Below are positions 37,475 through 48,221 of a stretch of DNA of 64,000 nucleotides, piece after piece. Origin of the DNA: Bryoerythrophyllum caledonicum (lineage: Eukaryota > Streptophyta > Bryopsida > Pottiales > Pottiaceae). The notes under the pieces are model-generated. The model had not been told where the DNA came from. It was given only the letters and a program-made list of their open reading frames with translations, and did not search any database. Within the stretch, counting starts at the first letter, position 1, and each line of letters opens with the position of its first letter. The DNA lies in assembly GCA_963971425.1 (NCBI GenBank), contig OZ020525.1, forward strand, positions 3,703,560 through 3,767,559, written 5' to 3'. Made by a program: the position numbers and the translations under genes.

Positions 37475-38357
37475 CTTCAAAACCAGGAAAAGGTCACAAG
37501 ACCAACTTCACTCACACTCTTTGCAAAACCTCAGAATAATAAGTGAAAAACGACAGGTTCCCTACTACAGTAATGAATGAGTTGCACTTGTGAGTTTCAT
37601 TGACATCATTTTCAACTCTATGCCATTGCTATAGTGCCAGGTCTATGTCAAACTCTACTTTGCTGCATCACATCCAAAAATGACTCACATGATATTATGC
37701 ACGACTAGTAAGTTAGCTAACTGGCTTTCCTGTGTTGATGTGACCCATGCTTCTTGGAGTTTTTCACGTTGCACATTAGCAGTTGGTCTAGTAATCTCCG
37801 TAATTATGGTGGTCAAACCACTTTCTTGGAAGAAATACATCACCTTAGTTCCCATGCTCGTGTAGCCAAGATTTATTGTAATTTTTAAAAATCCTAAAAA
37901 TATATGGAAATGATTTAGGGGGAAAAAGAAAGTAACCCTCAAACTTCAAATTTATATATAGAACTTTTTCGGTTTTTTTTTTTAACCTCTACATATGGAA
38001 ATAAAATAAATCATGATTTTCACCATACATTCAAAAATTCTTGAAAGAAAAATTCAAAATTAATTATTCATAGTTAGGTAATAGGTTTTGATGATGAACG
38101 TGAGTTTGAAAATTAAAAATCTAGCATTGATGATTTAAGGTTAAGAGTGGTAAAAGATGTTTTTTTGCAAATTTTGGAGATATTAGAATAGAAGTTGATT
38201 CAAAATCATATATTCATTGTTAGAATTATTAGTTGTTAGGCTTGGGCGCAGGAATGCGCTTGGGCACCGTGATGGGCGTGGGGTGGGCAGGAAGAATAAT
38301 GTTAGGGTATTGGTAGGAGGAATTTTCTATCTAACCATTAGATTGTAGTATCAGTTG

Positions 38358-38633
38358 GCCCAAGGCGAATTGACCCCCTCGTTGGTACTTACCCGAGGTG
38401 GGCCCCATCTTGATTGCATGGGGTCATTTTTCTGGCCCTCTTATCTTGGGGGGTCCAGAGGATTTTTTTGGATTTGTTGGACAAATTTGGAGCCGACGGC
38501 CACTGTTAACCCCAGATGGCCCTCCCTTGCTATAAATAGGTCCCCATCCAAAATCAAAATAGGGGCCAGGTTTGGCCCACCACCTCGTGACCCCCTCGGG
38601 TAAGTACCAACGAGGGGGTCAATTCGCTTGGGC
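38358..38633. mobile_element. MITE with 9-bp target duplication, probably Mutator-type
   Basis: 276 bp. Terminal inverted repeats of about 40 bp begin GCCCAAG(G)CGAATTGACC and run through CTCGTTGGTACTTACCCGAG. They are flanked by the perfect 9-bp duplication TATCAGTTG (38,349-38,357 and 38,634-38,642). A 9-bp duplication is usual for Mutator-like elements. There is no coding capacity. A TATAAATA sequence sits inside at about 38,531. Confidence 0.85.
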
Positions 38634-39345
38634 TATCAGTTGGCCGTGGTTATGTGGCGAAATTAGTAGTGCTCTAGAACTCCGACAAAGTTTGGAACTT
38701 ATCAGAGTTCATAGATTCAATAAAATACCCTTTTGTTTTACATTAAATCAGCTCTATAGACTTCTCTCAATTGATTCAAAATCATATGAATGGAAAGAAA
38801 GGTGGTTATATTCATCAGGGTTAATGTTATGCAAACTCACTTCCAACAATGGCTATAACTTGAGATTAGAGACTACCAAGCTCTTGAACTGAAGCATCAT
38901 ACCACGAAGCTCTTCTATTGATCTAATAACTATTTAGAGTAAGGGGAGAGTAAGGGGCATCCTCATGTTGATATCTTGCATGGACTTTTGACTGTGTTGA
39001 AAACATATACTGCAAGACAACACAATTTGAGGGACTGCAATGAAAAGGATATCCACATCTCAAGCGGTTCCACTAGCCATAATGCTTACAAGGTCATTCT
39101 TCACTTGATAAACCAAGACTAGCGAAATCCACCAAAACACAAAAGTGAGAACACAAGCATGTCATAAAATGACCCAAACATTTGAAGAGTGATAAATCCA
39201 TCCAAAGGTCCAGGTTGGAGGAAGATGGTATGATGAATCCATCCAGAAGTAAGGTTGGTCCATCCAGGATGGATGAAAGTCACTTGCGGTGGATGGATGA
39301 TACATCGATGAAACCCCACACGGAGTAATCACGAGGTGTTGCAGG

Positions 39346-39925
39346 GTCTGTGCGAGAGGAGAACACGGAAGTGGCAGTGAGGAGAGTAGCGGGGAGCGTT
39401 GTCACAGCGGCAGCTAGGGTTTCAAAGGCAAGAGGGAAGGGTAGGATCGAGGTGGAGGAGAGCAAGGCAGCGGGTACTGATGTTAGGGTTTCTCCATCTG
39501 TGAAGGAGGTCGCGGTGGAGGCGAGCCATCAAGTTGCAGTGGAAGCGGAGCTGCAGGTGCACGTTACCAAAGTTCACACCGACGGTGAAGACACCGTTGC
39601 TGCAGATCAGGTTGACGCCGAAAGAGGGGGCACCGAGGAAGGCACTTCTGAGGCGGTGGAGGGCACAATTACGACGGACGCTGCAGCCAACAGGAAGAAG
39701 TCCGACAAGGCGGAAGCTACAGTAGCTGGGGCGATCGGGAGCAAAACCACCGAGGAGCACCAGGCCGCGGTTGAACCGGAGCAGCAGATCGCGGTGGAGG
39801 CGGAGCATAAAGTTGCAGTTACGGCGGAACACCAGGCCGTGGTTGAGGCAGAACAGCCAGTGAACGTCACCGAGGCTCACACCGAGGGTGAGGGAGCCGC
39901 CACTGCAGATCGAGTTGACGCCACG
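39346..39925 (+). CDS. Low-complexity Ala/Val/Glu-rich coding exon
   Basis: A long open stretch running from an acceptor-like GTTGCAG to a donor GTGAGTG at about 39,926 (the frame would close at 39,967). The translation is dominated by reiterated HQVAVEAE-like units and imperfect repeats of V(H/N)VT(K/E)(V/A)HT(D/E)GE. There is no ATG at the front, so it would be an internal exon. I recognise no family. It could be a disordered repeat protein or chance opening of a GC-rich repeat. Confidence 0.35.
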
Positions 39926-40196
39926 GGTGAGTGTAAGTCTGTACACAAAAGTCTGCTTGGACATTGATACCGATACTTGACAAATAAACACAAATTAAGA
40001 CCAGAGTTCTTCTTTTTATTTAAAAGTCTAAGGATTTGTCTGCAGTAAATGCCAGACCTTCAGTATTATCGGATAAAATAGCGTTAAAAATCTGCAGATT
40101 GGCCTACACGCGTTGGTAAAAATAGCAGACTCATGTCTGCAACAGCGCTTTCCATACCGTAATCTTGTGAAAGCGTCTGAGTTTTATAATTTCATT

Positions 40197-40243
40197 ACAA
40201 CACTACAATGAGACCGTTTAACAGCGTCTCATTGTAGTGTTGT
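40197..40243. repeat. Perfect 18-bp stem hairpin
   Basis: The arm ACAACACTACAATGAGAC (40,197-40,214) pairs perfectly with 40,226-40,243 across an 11-nt loop. A smaller palindrome, GCAGAC-TCAT-GTCTGC, lies about 60 bp upstream. It may be the end of a MITE; it has no T-tract typical of a bacterial terminator. Confidence 0.8.
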
Positions 40244-41058
40244 ACACTGTGTCTGCACACATTTTGAATTAAAGGAACTTACAAGGATCGTCCCCTACTC
40301 CGCAACTTCAACAGGAACCAACTTAGTCGGGGCAACCACCAATATGTCAGCATGAAGATGAACATGAAGTGATGATCTTACGTTTTCAGTGTCTGATACT
40401 GTTTGGGTGTCGTGAGTTGTAAGAAGACAATTGTTGAGTGACATCAATCAAAATGGATATTTTATCCAGATCCAAAGTTGACCAAAGTTCTAGTTTGACA
40501 GTCACCAAAAGTCCATCTGTGATATAAAGTGGCCCATGGTTTCAATGAGATACCCCGTCTTTTTTCATAGTTCTCAATTAATCTAAAAAAATGAAAGGCG
40601 GCTAACATTTATGATATTTCATACGATCTCTCTGTTTTCACACTCAAAGGCAGTTTAAACTACTTTGACATGAGTTCAAGCCCTTCCATGCTCACTTCTA
40701 ATTGAAGGACCACCAAGCTCTTGTATATCTAATTACTGAATAAAAAGAGGGGGTATCTTAATGAAACTATGAGTGACTTCACACATCAATCTACTGTACT
40801 GTTCCTGTACGTAATTAAAAAAATGAAGGATCATTGATAGGCCATGCTGTCACTTTCTCTTATACGATAACAGCAGTCTAAAAAAATTACATCATCCTTA
40901 AGCAGGTTGACACAGATGGCTACTGTACTGTACAGAAGAGGGAACATCTTGTTTGGGACGCTTAGGGGCAACCATCAGGTTTGGAGATCACGAATAATTG
41001 TCAGGGCACATTCTGTAAAAAGTAATGAATAAAGTTATACCTTATTCGAATCACACAA

Positions 41059-41322
41059 TCACTTGAAGGTCGTGTGCTCAAACCACTGTCGAAGGATAAC
41101 CTGAAGCAACAAAAGTAAATGGTGTTATGATCAAATCTTATCACAACAGATGCATTATCAGAAGGGGAGGGGACATACTGGGCAAACAGGATTGATATCT
41201 AGGCCCTCTTGGAGCTCAAGGTTGTCCACCAGAAGTTGCACCGGCCGGAACTCAATAGCATCACTGCGACCTCTGAAGTCCGCAGAGACAATCAATTCTC
41301 TTTCCAACAAATGCTCAAAAGC
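41059..41322 (-). CDS. ORC4: Origin recognition complex subunit 4, last two exons
   Basis: Exon 41,322-41,179 (48 codons: AFEHLLERELIVSADFRGRS, then IEFRPVQLLVDN and LELQEGL) and exon 41,100-41,059 (VILRQWFEHTTFK, stop) are joined by a 78-nt GT-AG intron in phase 0. This is the C-terminal winged-helix end of ORC4, a subunit of the origin-binding complex that loads the replicative helicase. An acceptor (TTTGTAG) precedes the first exon. No upstream ORC4 exon is visible in the next 200 bp, where copia-like sequence begins, nor in the rest of the window. Upstream exons must lie beyond 64,000 across a giant intron, or this is a severed fragment. Confidence 0.8.
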
Positions 41323-41399
41323 CTACAAATGTTGAGAAACAACGAGTGATATCGTCGACGTTCACAGATTAAGAGAGAGCTCAACACAAAGCCCGCTAC

Positions 41400-41560
41400 A
41401 AGTACACAGTGAATAATACTAAATATGGGTAGTAATCTAGTTTACCAGTAATGTTCCTATCTATCTATTCAGCTATTGGAGGATGAATCCTTCTGTACAT
41501 TTGGTTTCTGTCGAGTGTTTCAACAGCCCCTCTCAAGACTTGAAACCTAATTACAATTTT
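41400..41560 (-). repeat. Copia-type LTR boundary remnant
   Basis: On the minus strand a purine tract (CTTGAGAGGGGC) is followed by TGTTGAAACACTCG, which resembles the canonical polypurine tract and LTR start of plant copia elements, with a short pol-like tail before it. The LTR end is not defined. Old debris. Confidence 0.4.
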
Positions 41561-41615
41561 TGAGAAGAGAAGTGCCGAGCAGCAGGTGTCACTCTGGCCA
41601 TACAGCTTGTAATTC

Positions 41616-41805
41616 GCAGTCTGATCTTTCAAGAGAAATATTCCTGACCACGTTCGTGTGTTGTCGCAGGTTGAGATATGGTGGCTTAGTGTGCGGTACA
41701 TTTGTATGTTGCAGTCTGATCTTTCAAGAGAAATATTATTGACCACGTTTGTGTGTTGTCGCAGGTAGAGATATGGTGGCTTAGTGTGCGGTACATTTGT
41801 ATGTT
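41616..41805. repeat. 95-bp tandem duplication
   Basis: Two adjacent 95-bp copies starting GCAGTCTGATCTTTCAAGAG, differing at a few bases, each containing an acceptor-like GTGTGTTGTCGCAGGT. They lie just outside the left end of the giant transposon. Confidence 0.9.
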
Positions 41806-41900
41806 GTTGTTGAGAGCTTTTGGAGCAGTTTCGGAGCTGGCTGGTTTGTTTGCCAGGAATGGTGAGTTAGCTGGTGACCTTGAGTTCAGGTGTAGTAGAG

Positions 41901-43215
41901 TATGGAATACTAAACGGGTGGCGACCTCCTCCCCTGACGTCGACTTCGTCCTGGTGCAGGACGACCTAAACCCATAGGTCGGCAATGGAAACCTATGGCA
42001 CTGCGACGAAAACCCATAGGACAGCGATGATAACCTATAGGGTGGCAACGTGGACGTATAGGTCGTCGACGAAAACATATGTCACGGCGACGTAGACAAT
42101 TGGGTGAAAACGGTGACGTTCTGCGTAAGCACAGAGACTTATTCAAAGAGGATGCTATGTGAAATTGAGGGACATACACCAAAACCTTCATATTTTTCCA
42201 CTTCTGGGCAGTTTTTTCACTTCTGGGCAGATCCCCAAATTTTTGGGATGCTCCGAACTCAACTCCGAACCCAACTCCGAACCAAAAAAATGTCTTTTTA
42301 ATTGGCGTGAACGAACAAATTGGTTGTACAGGTCTGGAGGCCTCCCGACAGGGTTTTGGTATCTCTGGGAAGGGTTTACGTTGCCGTGCTATTGGTTTAC
42401 GTTGCCGTGGAGGTGGACAACGTGGGAGTGGACGAGGTCGACGTCGACGTCGTCGGAAATTAGTGGAACTGGTGTATGCAGCATACAACAACAATTGGAA
42501 CGTTAATGATCATTCACCAACAATTGGAACGTTAATGAAAAAATGGGTAGAACTATTGGGTTGCAATTGTTATCATATACACACACCAATTGTTATCGTA
42601 TGTACACACCAATTGTTATATATGCACACACCAATTGTAGATCAAAACCAGACCAGGTCAATCACATGCACTCATATGCACACACAGTAGATGTGGATCA
42701 AATTTCCAATTGAATTCTACAAGCAACTAGCCGCTCAATCATTCCACACATACAATTCAGGATTCAATGTATACATTGCGCAGGACAAGTGTAGACATTA
42801 CACAGGACCAAAGGCTCTCTACATAGAAATTTAACCCCGCATCACACCAATCTTCCACGGATATTTCAAAACAGAATTCGCCGGTCATTCCAAAACAGAA
42901 TTTCAATCTAATTTCAAGCAGATTTCCCAACATTCATTGTATTGCTCAAGGCAAACGAACATCAACACAGTTGTTTTACTTCGGACGGGAAAGACTGTGT
43001 GCTCCGCTGTAAAAGACGACTGAACTACCAATTGGAAAACCAGCAGCCTAAGTGGCACATGAAAATGGGAACTACCAATCGGCTAAACCAATTGAAATAG
43101 CTCCAACTTGCTGGTCCCATACCCAATTCCCAACTACTCTGTATATGCCTGAATACTACTCTTCCAATCGGACAGAACTACCACTTCACCCCCAAACACT
43201 CACCAATTGGCTAAA
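41901..43215 (+). repeat. Left terminal inverted repeat of the giant transposon
   Basis: Matches the reverse complement of 60,262-61,431 in blocks, with indels. Identity is highest in the outer 110 bp and around the CCAATTG-rich inner part (42,480-43,210). It contains GA/GT-rich stretches that translate to Arg/Gly runs but look non-coding. Confidence 0.85.
41970..42095. repeat. Six exact-length 21-bp subterminal repeats (left end)
   Basis: Six head-to-tail units of exactly 21 bp with consensus ACC(C/T)ATAGG-C-GCGACGAAA, starting at 41,970, 41,991, 42,012, 42,033, 42,054 and 42,075. The right end has three clear units and one degenerate one (61,279-61,362, inverted). Twenty-one bp is two turns of B-DNA, so they would present binding sites on one face. 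Confidence 0.85.
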
Positions 43216-43261
43216 CTATAAATGCCAATTAAGGAGCAACATGTTCAAGCAATTTAACAAT

Positions 43262-46200
43262 TTACGCTTTCCCATACTCTGTATGGACACAGGCATAATT
43301 TAACTTAGCAGCCATCACCACATCGCTAGAGTAGTTCGGGATTGTCATCGTTCGAAAGCAAGTGGAAGCTTTAGGCAATCGGTCGTCCGACAACGTCGGT
43401 GGGCCTCCAACAATTGTAACAGGTTCATATGCAAAGAAATCCGAGTCGGTGATGAACTTGTTGAGCTTGTACCTTTGCGAATAGGTCATGTTCGAGACGA
43501 CTCTCTTGAAGCGGTCTACTGCATTGTCGTCCATGTCTTGAAAGTGGCACATCTTACAAAATGTCTGCGCATCAACTCAAGTTTCTGCTCCAAAAATCCC
43601 CTCTATATTCTCTGGTACAATCTGAGACAATGTCTACTGATGCTCTTGGCAGTTTGCTTGGAAATGAACGCATTGGATACTGTGCACGATGCCATGGAAA
43701 ATCTAAATCCGAAACGCAAGCTCTGGGCAGCATGCTGAGTTGAGCGGAAAACATGCTCTAAGATCTGAGACCGTAATAGGGCAGTTGCCTTCTCCGAGAA
43801 GAATTTGATGTCCTCCTGGGACCCAGCCACTTTCAACTTTGAAACTTGGATCAGAATATCCGATAGTTCAATATCACCAAGGACAGATTCCCTTGCAGCC
43901 ACTTGCTGCTCAATGTCCTTTGCAGTGATCAACGATTTGATGGCGACCCAGTGCGATGGTTTGATTGCACGATAGTCGGATTCGTACTTGTCAATGGATG
44001 ATCGATCCCACTCTTCAGGAACACATCCGATAGCCAGGGCCAAAGAAGACACTGTCATTGGTCGATTCACTTGTTGCCCATACATTGGTAGCAGGAACAT
44101 GAGAAGCCCAAACAACTCCAAGTTCTCCGTTCTGAAGTTGTCAGACAATTGGGTTCGCGATAATGGCCTCAAGTACCGCATGTGCCCTCCATCGCTCATT
44201 GAAAATATAGATCCATAGGTCTGCACAATTTAGCAACACTGCTTATTCAACAAGTAGCACATTGAAGAATGGGTACATTCCATTGAGGCGAGAGCACATG
44301 CCTCCATGAAGTTCTACCCCCAATGACCCCCCGATTGGTCCATGAAGTTCCAAACGACAGACAGACACCCTGATTGGTTCATGAAGTTTCAGCCGGCATA
44401 TGCCCCAATTGACATAACTACTAATCAATGCGACCACAATTCCTAATAACAAAGACATCAATTGCTAAAAAGAGAGACCCTAATTAGATAGATTGCCATT
44501 GGGGTCCAATTTACTTACCCAGGAATCATTCCAAAACTGATTCCAGCATGAGCACATGAAGCTGCGGATGGGACCTCCACAATCAATAGTGCCTCTCTCA
44601 TGGAAGTCTTCGGTTTCATCGGAAAGCCCAGTGCCATCCAGATTGAATTTGTAGGTCACTGACAGTAGTGGGAATGGGTTTCCTTTGACCTTCGCATTCC
44701 GATAGACATTCCGAAGCTCACGCAGTTCTTCGCCTGGACGGACCTACCAATTGGAATTTCCACAGCTATTACATGAATAAAGGCATATTGGGACAGTATT
44801 TGGCAAAACAAAGTGGGAGGATGTGATATACCAATGGGGAGGACGTGATATACCAATAAAGGCATACTGGGACAATATTAACGATTAGAAGAAGTCCTAT
44901 ATAAAAACCAACATTAAATGCAGATAGAAATGACACCAACCCATTCGTTGAAAATTCTTACCAATAGTTTATGAGGTCTATACTGCCATAGAGCATTTCG
45001 GTACTCAGCGAGAAGGATCAATCGGAAGTTGCAATTCTGGTATGAACGCCACAACTCTTCTTTCCGCCAATAGGCGTTCACGATCTCTGCTTGAACGATA
45101 TCTGTCTTTTTGCGGTTCTCTTCAACCTGCCACTTCCGATAGCGTTCAACCATGGGTGCAATTGATTCCAATGGTACTGCACCATCCATCTCTGCTTCAA
45201 CAACTCTTCCACGGATTTGTTCTTCCGGAAGCTCAATAGCAGACACACCAAGGAAGTGATCCAATCGGTCCCAAGTTCTCCAATCAGGGTGCGCTTTGTC
45301 TCGGAAGAAGCTCTCCACTTGCGAAACTGTCCACATAGAAAACTCGTTGTCACTCAATAGAGTGGGCACTGCGGTTTCCATGTCTACGCTCAACAATCCT
45401 CTTCGCAGCAATCGTCTTGAATTCAGCGCATCCCATGCTGTCCGCACATTCTCGTCCGCAAAACGGTTTGGATCAGTGGTTGTGAAAGTGCTCCAGAATG
45501 TATCTTTCGAGTTCTCTTCAGGACTTCGTTCTTGTGCCATGCTCGCTATGATTGCATCTGGAAATTCGTCTATGCATAAGGAATTGTATTCTTTGGTAGC
45601 CTTTGTCCAAGCGTCGTCAAGTGCGATGATTGTTTCTTCTTCCAATTGCAAGAGACTCCGACCAGATAATTCAGTCACATCATCGTCCAATTGGACTGGA
45701 TTGGAGGATGATGCACCGTGAAAATTGCCAACCACCGGACCCGCTGGTAATCGGCAGTTGCGAGGAGAGGGATTGCTATCGACGTTATGGGGAGTTTGCG
45801 ACCTAGGCAGAAGGTCCTCTGTTTCATTCACAGTTGTAGCGCAGTCAACAGTAGAATGCTGCTGCGGTACAGGTTCCGAACAAGGGACACTTGATGCGTA
45901 TTGGAGCCTCGGCCTCACTACACGTCCACCGACGTTACTTCGGGAAGACCATGTGACAGGAAGAGGAGCATACGGCTGTTGTCTATCCAAAATGTTCCCG
46001 CTGCCGGGCGTTGCTTGTGCAGAGAATGTGGGCTCTAGTGACCGCTGGGTCCCATCCAGGTCCTCGTCACTCTCCTCGAATGTTGTGTCCTCTGAGGGCA
46101 TAGGGGCCGGAATAGGTAAGTTGATGGTTAGAGCCCCCTCCGCAGTTGAGATGTAGGCAGAAACCTCCCATGGCTGCAGCTGTTTCAGTGGATCGGCAAT

Positions 46201-47087
46201 GTAGACGGCAGGGCCATATTGCCCTCGCTTTGGAATACACTTCCATGTAGCATTCCGCAATAGTATGAAAGGCCTCGACATGTTTGCGAAACCCTTCCCC
46301 ACGGTCCTCTAGAAAACCAAGCAACAATTGGATATTGAGTTAGAAGCCTTCAAAATAGCAATACACATTCGTGAAGCCAATTGATAAGCTGATATATTGA
46401 GTAAGGCAGAGTACTTACACGCTCCTTTGAATTGTACAGGTGATAGAAATATCCCCCTTTCTGAGCCAAATCGGGTTGGTCATATATCTCAACCGCCATC
46501 TCAGCAATTGCGCGTTGACCAGTTCCCTCTCGAAAGGGTTCCAAAAAATAGTGATCTCCCCATGGAAGGTTAGGGGGCCTTCGTAAATATATCATTGTCG
46601 TCCTCACACTCGTCACTAGAGTCTACACAAAATGAACAACCAGCAATAGTAGGAAGTCAAAAACATTCTAACCAATTGGAGGAAAAACAGAGTTGCGAAT
46701 TGCCCAATTCTAAGAACAATGTCTCCTGAAGATGGCAAATAGAAAACAATCACCACGGCAAAATACAAATTCCCAATTGTACCTCAACAACTCCTGTCCT
46801 CCGAGCTACAATCTCCATCCCATCGGGAATACAAAAGGTCTTTGTGTGCCACCCAGCTTGCCCCGGGGAGGGTGCTGCAGCAGATCGATGTCGGGGCCGC
46901 TGATACCGACTCCCAATAGTAGCCGAACGCCTGCCGGTAGTCCAGACTGCGTAGGACCAAAAGTAGAATTCGCAATGAAGTTCCCCAATGGATCACCTCC
47001 ACCAATGGGGGTTGCTGGCGGTGTACCAACTGGAGGTCGAAGGTAAGATGGATTAGACTGGGAGTACGTATGTTCAGCCATTGTCAA
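43262..47087 (-). pseudogene. HECT-type E3 ubiquitin ligase carried by the transposon
   Basis: Exons in phase: 46,622-46,419, 46,308-44,962, 44,743-44,519 and 44,220 to about 43,640, then a last block to TAG/TGA near 43,262. A Pro/Gly-rich 5' block (47,087 to about 46,791) probably joins upstream after a frame change near 46,815. The C-terminal part is a HECT domain. The N-lobe has the GG-(P)-R motif (GTIDCGGPIRSFM, about 44,580) and LELFGLLMFLLPMYG. The C-lobe has LPKASTCFRTMTIPNYSS with the catalytic Cys codon at 43,358-43,360, followed by KLNYAC. HECT enzymes pass ubiquitin from E2 to substrate through this Cys. Upstream is a long acidic, poorly conserved region. Defects: a frameshift near 43,640 and a TGA at 43,577-43,579. 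Confidence 0.78.
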
Positions 47088-47296
47088 GCCCGCACCTCGA
47101 ATCCCCGATAATATTCAGTCTGCCAAAAATCCAGCCAGGTTGAATCAGAATGGCAGAGTTGACACAGTTGAAAACCAGTTTTGCTAAGGCCCATGACACC
47201 CTGCCTCAACTGACAGCCCCATTGGTCACTTCAAATTAACAATTGCATTTTAGGTAAGGAGTGAGCGTAGAATGTAGACATGTTCAAAAGATCAGG

Positions 47297-47660
47297 TTAA
47301 AACAACAAGCAGGAGATGTGCGTAGTGGTGACGAACCGAATTGACGCGGTGCAAAAGCGATATACGATGAGAAAGAAAACCATTGGCAGCAAGTTCAGCA
47401 GCCACAAGAAGCACACATCAGTTGATGAGCGCCAAGAGAGCCTAGGTAGATCCCTGCTGGCTTCGCAAGTACTCTCGTTTTGGTGTTCGACAGCGACGAC
47501 CACGAAGTCCACCATTGGTACCGTTGTTCTAAGAGGCACTCGATGAACTGAATGGGTGCCGTCTACCATTGGTACCATTGTCCTCAGAGGCACAACATGA
47601 ACTGAATGGTTGTTGTCTACCATTGGTACCACGCGCCCAATAGGCAATCAATGAACGGAA
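47297..47660. repeat. 54-bp tandem repeat between the two minus-strand genes
   Basis: About 2.6 copies of a 54-bp unit starting ACCATTGGTACC-TTGT (47,513-47,647). A related inverted segment lies at 59,293-59,390 upstream of the plus-strand ORF. It could be promoter or transposase-binding DNA. Confidence 0.7.
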
Positions 47661-47959
47661 TGGCACCGGCACAATGTCCTCCATTGTGCAGGGACGATAT
47701 ACCCAGGTTTAGGTACCATGCTTGTGAAAGAATACATAATTACATATCAGTCTCACAAACAATTGGTAGTTCACACTTGTGTTTGCCAAAACAGACTCAA
47801 AAACACTATAAATTGATTCACTTTTGATGGTCCCATCTACGCTGGGGACAAAGGAACGATAAATTGGAAAACATCGAGCATATATGCTCCATGAAAATTG
47901 TAACTACCTACTGACTAATTTCCTCATGAAAATGGTAACTACCTATTGACTAATTTCCT

Positions 47960-48165
47960 CATGAAAATGGGGACTACCTGCTCGGCTGAACCAATTGAAA
48001 AAGCTCCAACCTTACATCCCATACCCATTTGGCAACTACTGTGAATAAGCCTGAGTACTACTCTCCCAATCGGGAAGAAGTACGGAGTCAACACCAAAAC
48101 TCACCAACTGGTTAAAATAGAAATGCCAATTCAGCAGTAGCATGATCAAGCAATGTACAACCGGT
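47960..48165. repeat. Internal copy of the inner TIR segment after the integrase gene
   Basis: A diverged copy of the inner TIR sequence (CTCGGCTGAACCAATTGAAA ... AACTCACCAACTGGTTAAA), lying just 3' of the integrase stop. The same sequence follows the HECT gene (43,060-43,260) and the 59,561-60,253 ORF (60,262-60,420). Confidence 0.75.
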
Positions 48166-48221
48166 CGTTGGAGCCTGGATTGAGACTAATGGTGCGGCAT
48201 TTTGCTGTAAACCCCACGTGG

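Noticed and set aside
42300..42500. Arg/Gly-rich ORFs in both TIRs
   Set aside because: They arise from GTCGACGTCG-rich repeats, change frame between the TIRs and have no sensible start; treated as non-coding.
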